64,000 nucleotides of DNA from contig NZ_WPZQ01000010.1 of assembly GCF_013030265.1 (NCBI RefSeq), forward strand, positions 143,142-207,141, given 5' to 3'. Below, piece by piece: positions 58,812 to 64,000 of this stretch. The translations under genes and the position numbers were made by a program. Source of the stretch: Ruegeria arenilitoris (GTDB lineage: Bacteria; Pseudomonadota; Alphaproteobacteria; Rhodobacterales; Rhodobacteraceae). The stretch's first letter is position 1. Every line of letters starts with the position of its first letter. The notes under the pieces are model-generated. The model ran no database searches and was not told the origin of the DNA. It worked only from the letters and a program-made list of their open reading frames with translations.

Positions 58812-60910
58812 CATGCGCCTCCTTTCTGGTCCTGGATCAGGACAAGGTTTCCAATGGCGTCCACATGCGCCGAGAAATCAGCCGAGACCAGTGTTGTGGT
58901 TTGCGGTTCGGTGATCAGTGCTGGGCCGTGTATCCGGTCGCCGGGTTTCAGGCTGTCGCGCGGAACAAAGCCTGCCTGCTTTTTCTGCCCGTCAACATCG
59001 CAGGTGATGGGGCGCGTCTCGGAAGGCGTGATCGTGGTCAGATCAGGTGTTGTCGGAATATCCGGCACCTTGGCATCCGGCGTGGCAACGCGCACGGCCC
59101 AGTTCAGGATCTCGATCTGCATCCCCGGCACCGGGCGCGAAAACTGCTTGCGGTATTCCGTCTCGAACGCCGTTATCAGCGGGCCAATGTCATCCGCGGT
59201 CAGGGCGCGGTCGGGCAGGGGAATTTCGATCTCGTGGCCCTGACCGTTGTAACGCATAAAGGCAGTGCGTTGCGTCTCGGTGGGGGCATCGCCCGCACCT
59301 TGCGCGACAACACCGCTGGCCTCGGCAATCATGTCAGCGAACAGACTGTTGATCCCGTCAAGGTCCAGCGTTTCCAGCAGCGAGTAGCGCGAGCGCACGA
59401 TTTCGAAGCTGACCGGTGCGAACAGGAAACCCACCGCCGAGCCGACGCCCGGATTGGGCGGGATCACGATCCGGCTGACCCCGGCCGAACGCGCCACACG
59501 ACTGGCATGCAGCGGGCCGTTGCCACCAAAGGCGATCATAGTGCGTGGACCGAGGTCTTTGCCCGATTCCACGGCATGCATCCGGCCAGCGCTGGCCATG
59601 CTTTCATCGACGATCCGGCTGACCCCATCGGCCGATCCCGTCGCATCAGTGTCCAGACGTGATCCGATCACACGGGTCAGGGCCTCTTTTGAGGCTTCGG
59701 GATCGAGCTTGATATACCCTTCGGCAAAAGTGTCCGGCACGATGTAACCCAGCGTGATATCACTGTCGGTCACGGTTGGTTCTATGCCGCCCCGACCAAA
59801 TGCTACGGGACCGGGTTCCGATCCCGCCGATTTCGGGCCAACGGTTAACCGGCCCAGACGATCGACACCAGCGATCGAACCACCGCCCGCGCCAATCTCG
59901 ATCATTTCGATCACCGGAATGCGCACGGGCATACCCGATCCCTTGATGAACCGTGCTGCGCGCGCGATTTCGAACTGGCGCGAGGTTTGGGGCCGGGCAT
60001 TGTCAATCAGACACAGCTTGGCGGTCGTGCCGCCCACATCAAAGGACAGAACATCGCCGATCCCGGCCCGCGCCGCGATTCGCGCGGCAAGGATGGCACC
60101 GCCCGCAGGTCCGCTTTCCACCAGTCGGATCGGGAATCGTGCAGCGGTTCGGACCGTGCACATGCCACCCCCTGCGGTCATCATCAGGATCGGGCAGGTC
60201 ACGCCCGAAGCCTCGAACCGGGTGACGAACCTACTTAGATAGCTTTCCATCAGGGGTTGGATATAGGCGTTTGCAACGGTGGTGCAGAGCCGGTCGAACT
60301 CACGTGCTTCGGGGCTGACCTCGGACGAGATCGACACGGTCAGCTCTGGCCGTTTCTCTGCCAACGCGTCGCGCAGCCTGCGCTCATGTTCAGGGTTGGC
60401 ATACGCGTGCATCAGACAGATGGCGACTGCTTCGGCACCGCTGGCGTCGATATCAGCCAGCAGCGCATCGATCGCGTTGTCCTCAAGCGCAATCAGCACG
60501 CTGCCATCTGCAGACATACGCTCGCGTACGGTCAACGCACGTTCACGCGGAACCAGAAGATCAGGTTTTTCTAGCGTGATGTCATATTGTGAATAGCGCC
60601 GCTCATAGGCGATTTCCAGAATGTCGCGGAACCCTTCGGTGGTGACCGTTGCGACTACTGCACCGCGCCGTTCGATCAGTGCGTTGGTTGCAAGCGTGGT
60701 CCCATGAATGAACCCGGTCACATCGCTCAGCGAATGGCCGGACTGCTCCATGACGCGAATCGCGCCTTCCATGGCACCATCGGCGGGGTTCTGATGGGTG
60801 GTGAGGGTCTTGGTCGAGGCGAGAATGGTCTCTTCGCCGGACACAAGAACGGTGTCGGTAAAGGTGCCACCGATATCGATGGCCAAACGCAAAGGCTGAG
60901 CGGTTGTCAT
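58811..60910 (-). CDS. Hydantoinase A/oxoprolinase family protein
   Basis: A 699-residue HyuA-type ATPase subunit with an ASKHA fold. AIDIGGTFTDTVLVSG (about 9-24) binds phosphate, HGTTLATNALIERRG follows, and FDVGGTTAKLCLID is the second phosphate motif. It is the first gene of the four-gene leftward operon hyuA-hyuB-aminotransferase-racemase. Known HyuAB pairs act on N-methylhydantoin in creatinine breakdown or on 5-oxoproline; the substrate here cannot be fixed. It is longer by 32 residues than the solitary HyuA at 12-14 kb and clearly a different copy. Confidence 0.93.
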   Translation of the reverse strand: MTTAQPLRLAIDIGGTFTDTVLVSGEETILASTKTLTTHQNPADGAMEGAIRVMEQSGHSLSDVTGFIHGTTLATNALIERRGAVVATVTTEGFRDILEIAYERRYSQYDITLEKPDLLVPRERALTVRERMSADGSVLIALEDNAIDALLADIDASGAEAVAICLMHAYANPEHERRLRDALAEKRPELTVSISSEVSPEAREFDRLCTTVANAYIQPLMESYLSRFVTRFEASGVTCPILMMTAGGGMCTVRTAARFPIRLVESGPAGGAILAARIAARAGIGDVLSFDVGGTTAKLCLIDNARPQTSRQFEIARAARFIKGSGMPVRIPVIEMIEIGAGGGSIAGVDRLGRLTVGPKSAGSEPGPVAFGRGGIEPTVTDSDITLGYIVPDTFAEGYIKLDPEASKEALTRVIGSRLDTDATGSADGVSRIVDESMASAGRMHAVESGKDLGPRTMIAFGGNGPLHASRVARSAGVSRIVIPPNPGVGSAVGFLFAPVSFEIVRSRYSLLETLDLDGINSLFADMIAEASGVVAQGAGDAPTETQRTAFMRYNGQGHEIEIPLPDRALTADDIGPLITAFETEYRKQFSRPVPGMQIEILNWAVRVATPDAKVPDIPTTPDLTTITPSETRPITCDVDGQKKQAGFVPRDSLKPGDRIHGPALITEPQTTTLVSADFSAHVDAIGNLVLIQDQKGGA

Positions 60911-63655
<2,745 letters not shown>

Positions 63656-63684
63656 TCGGTTAAAAGAAACTGAAGCTTCTTAGC

Positions 63685-63713
63685 CGCCCCGAAGTGAAAC
63701 TCGGGGCGGTTTC
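63685..63713 (+). terminator. Terminator of katG
   Basis: CCGCCCCGA (63685-63693) and TCGGGGCGG (63702-63710) form a perfect 9-bp stem around an 8-base loop, followed by TTTCT. It starts 30 bp after the katG stop codon. Confidence 0.88.
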
Positions 63714-63916
63714 TGTCTAAGGATTCTGTCTGAAAACCGAGTTCAGGGCCATCTTCCGTATCCGATTCCGATAATAAGCCGAGTATATGGCTTGAAAGCA
63801 GTGGTATGAGCCCGGCGCTACAGCCTTAATGAATTGCTAATCATAACTTAATGCATTGTATTTGTTGGGTAATGTCAAAATATGGCAGGAAATGTGAAGT
63901 TTTTTCAAAATGGGGG

Positions 63917-63945
63917 TTGCAGGTCCCGAACCTAATCCGTAAATA
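63917..63945 (+). promoter_or_regulatory. Strong promoter, probably of a ribosomal RNA operon
   Basis: TTGCAG (63917-63922) and TAAATA (63940-63945) lie exactly 17 bp apart, with an AT-rich stretch (GTTTTTTCAAAAT) just upstream that could act as an UP element. The transcribed part, ending in GGGTCGGAGAGACGGC, has no reading frame and resembles rRNA leaders of Rhodobacteraceae from memory. The 16S gene itself is not in the window. Confidence 0.6.
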
Positions 63946-64000
63946 CCCCTTCACCGGCGCTGCTGAGGCGGTGCTGACGGGTCGGAGAGACGGCCTGACG

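Larger units (their letters stand above)
63656..64000. other. Intergenic stretch between katG and the window end
   Basis: After the katG terminator, 63720-63905 is AT-rich without reading frames of note, and 63917-64000 holds a promoter and leader that I think belong to an rRNA operon starting beyond the window. Confidence 0.6.

Overview
The window looks like the chromosome of a marine-type alphaproteobacterium of the family Rhodobacteraceae (Roseobacter group, Ruegeria/Phaeobacter-like). This is inferred from protein style and gene content: glutamate synthase, a complex I NDUFA9-like protein, GcvA-type LysR regulators, an LpsB-like glycosyltransferase, a Hint-domain secreted-type protein, and tetrameric sarcosine oxidase and MttB paralogues. 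The genus was not tested by any search. Genes are dense, mostly 0-100 bp apart, with many 4-bp ATGA stop/start overlaps.

Region 1-12 kb: a class II aldolase-type gene divergent from a LysR regulator, with a clear inverted repeat between them; a VOC protein and ArsC; an adenine deaminase/AMP nucleosidase pair; an HU protein; a Tat-exported amidohydrolase; a short BCCT-like carrier; an EamA permease; and the msrB-msrA repair pair. Region 12-25 kb: a solitary HyuA-like protein, queG, a glutathione transferase, mtgA, a Hint-domain protein, and a glutamate synthase operon in the order gltD-GFA-GFA-gltB. Region 25-32 kb: uppP, the NDUFA9-like protein, tRNA-Leu(CAG), a MuiA-like protein, asd, an LpsB-like glycosyltransferase and an MFS carrier. 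Region 32-41 kb: a DUF3095 protein, then HpaI-type aldolase, aromatic-amino-acid-type decarboxylase, HpaR-type MarR regulator, a gene-poor 760-bp stretch, a fumarylpyruvate-hydrolase-like enzyme, a BoxR-type regulator, a YcaQ-type glycosylase, a LacI regulator and tRNA-Arg(CCT).

Region 41.7-60.9 kb is the most interesting part: a 19-kb accessory catabolic locus. Rightward genes encode a class V aminotransferase-fold enzyme, a dimethylglycine-dehydrogenase-like flavoprotein, a PrpD-family protein, SoxBDAG (with a SoxD lacking two zinc cysteines), a 2-hydroxyacid dehydrogenase and a non-pyrrolysine MttB-family methyltransferase. A leftward operon with overlapping genes encodes HyuA, HyuB, a HisC-like aminotransferase and a two-cysteine maleate isomerase/Asp-Glu racemase. 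Together they have the parts needed to strip three N-methyl groups one after another and to open a cyclic amide. No corrinoid protein, folate enzyme or transporter is present. I infer a catabolic system for an N-methylated, possibly cyclic, amine whose substrate I cannot name.

The right end carries katG with a strong terminator and then a strong promoter and leader resembling that of a ribosomal RNA operon, which would begin just beyond the window.
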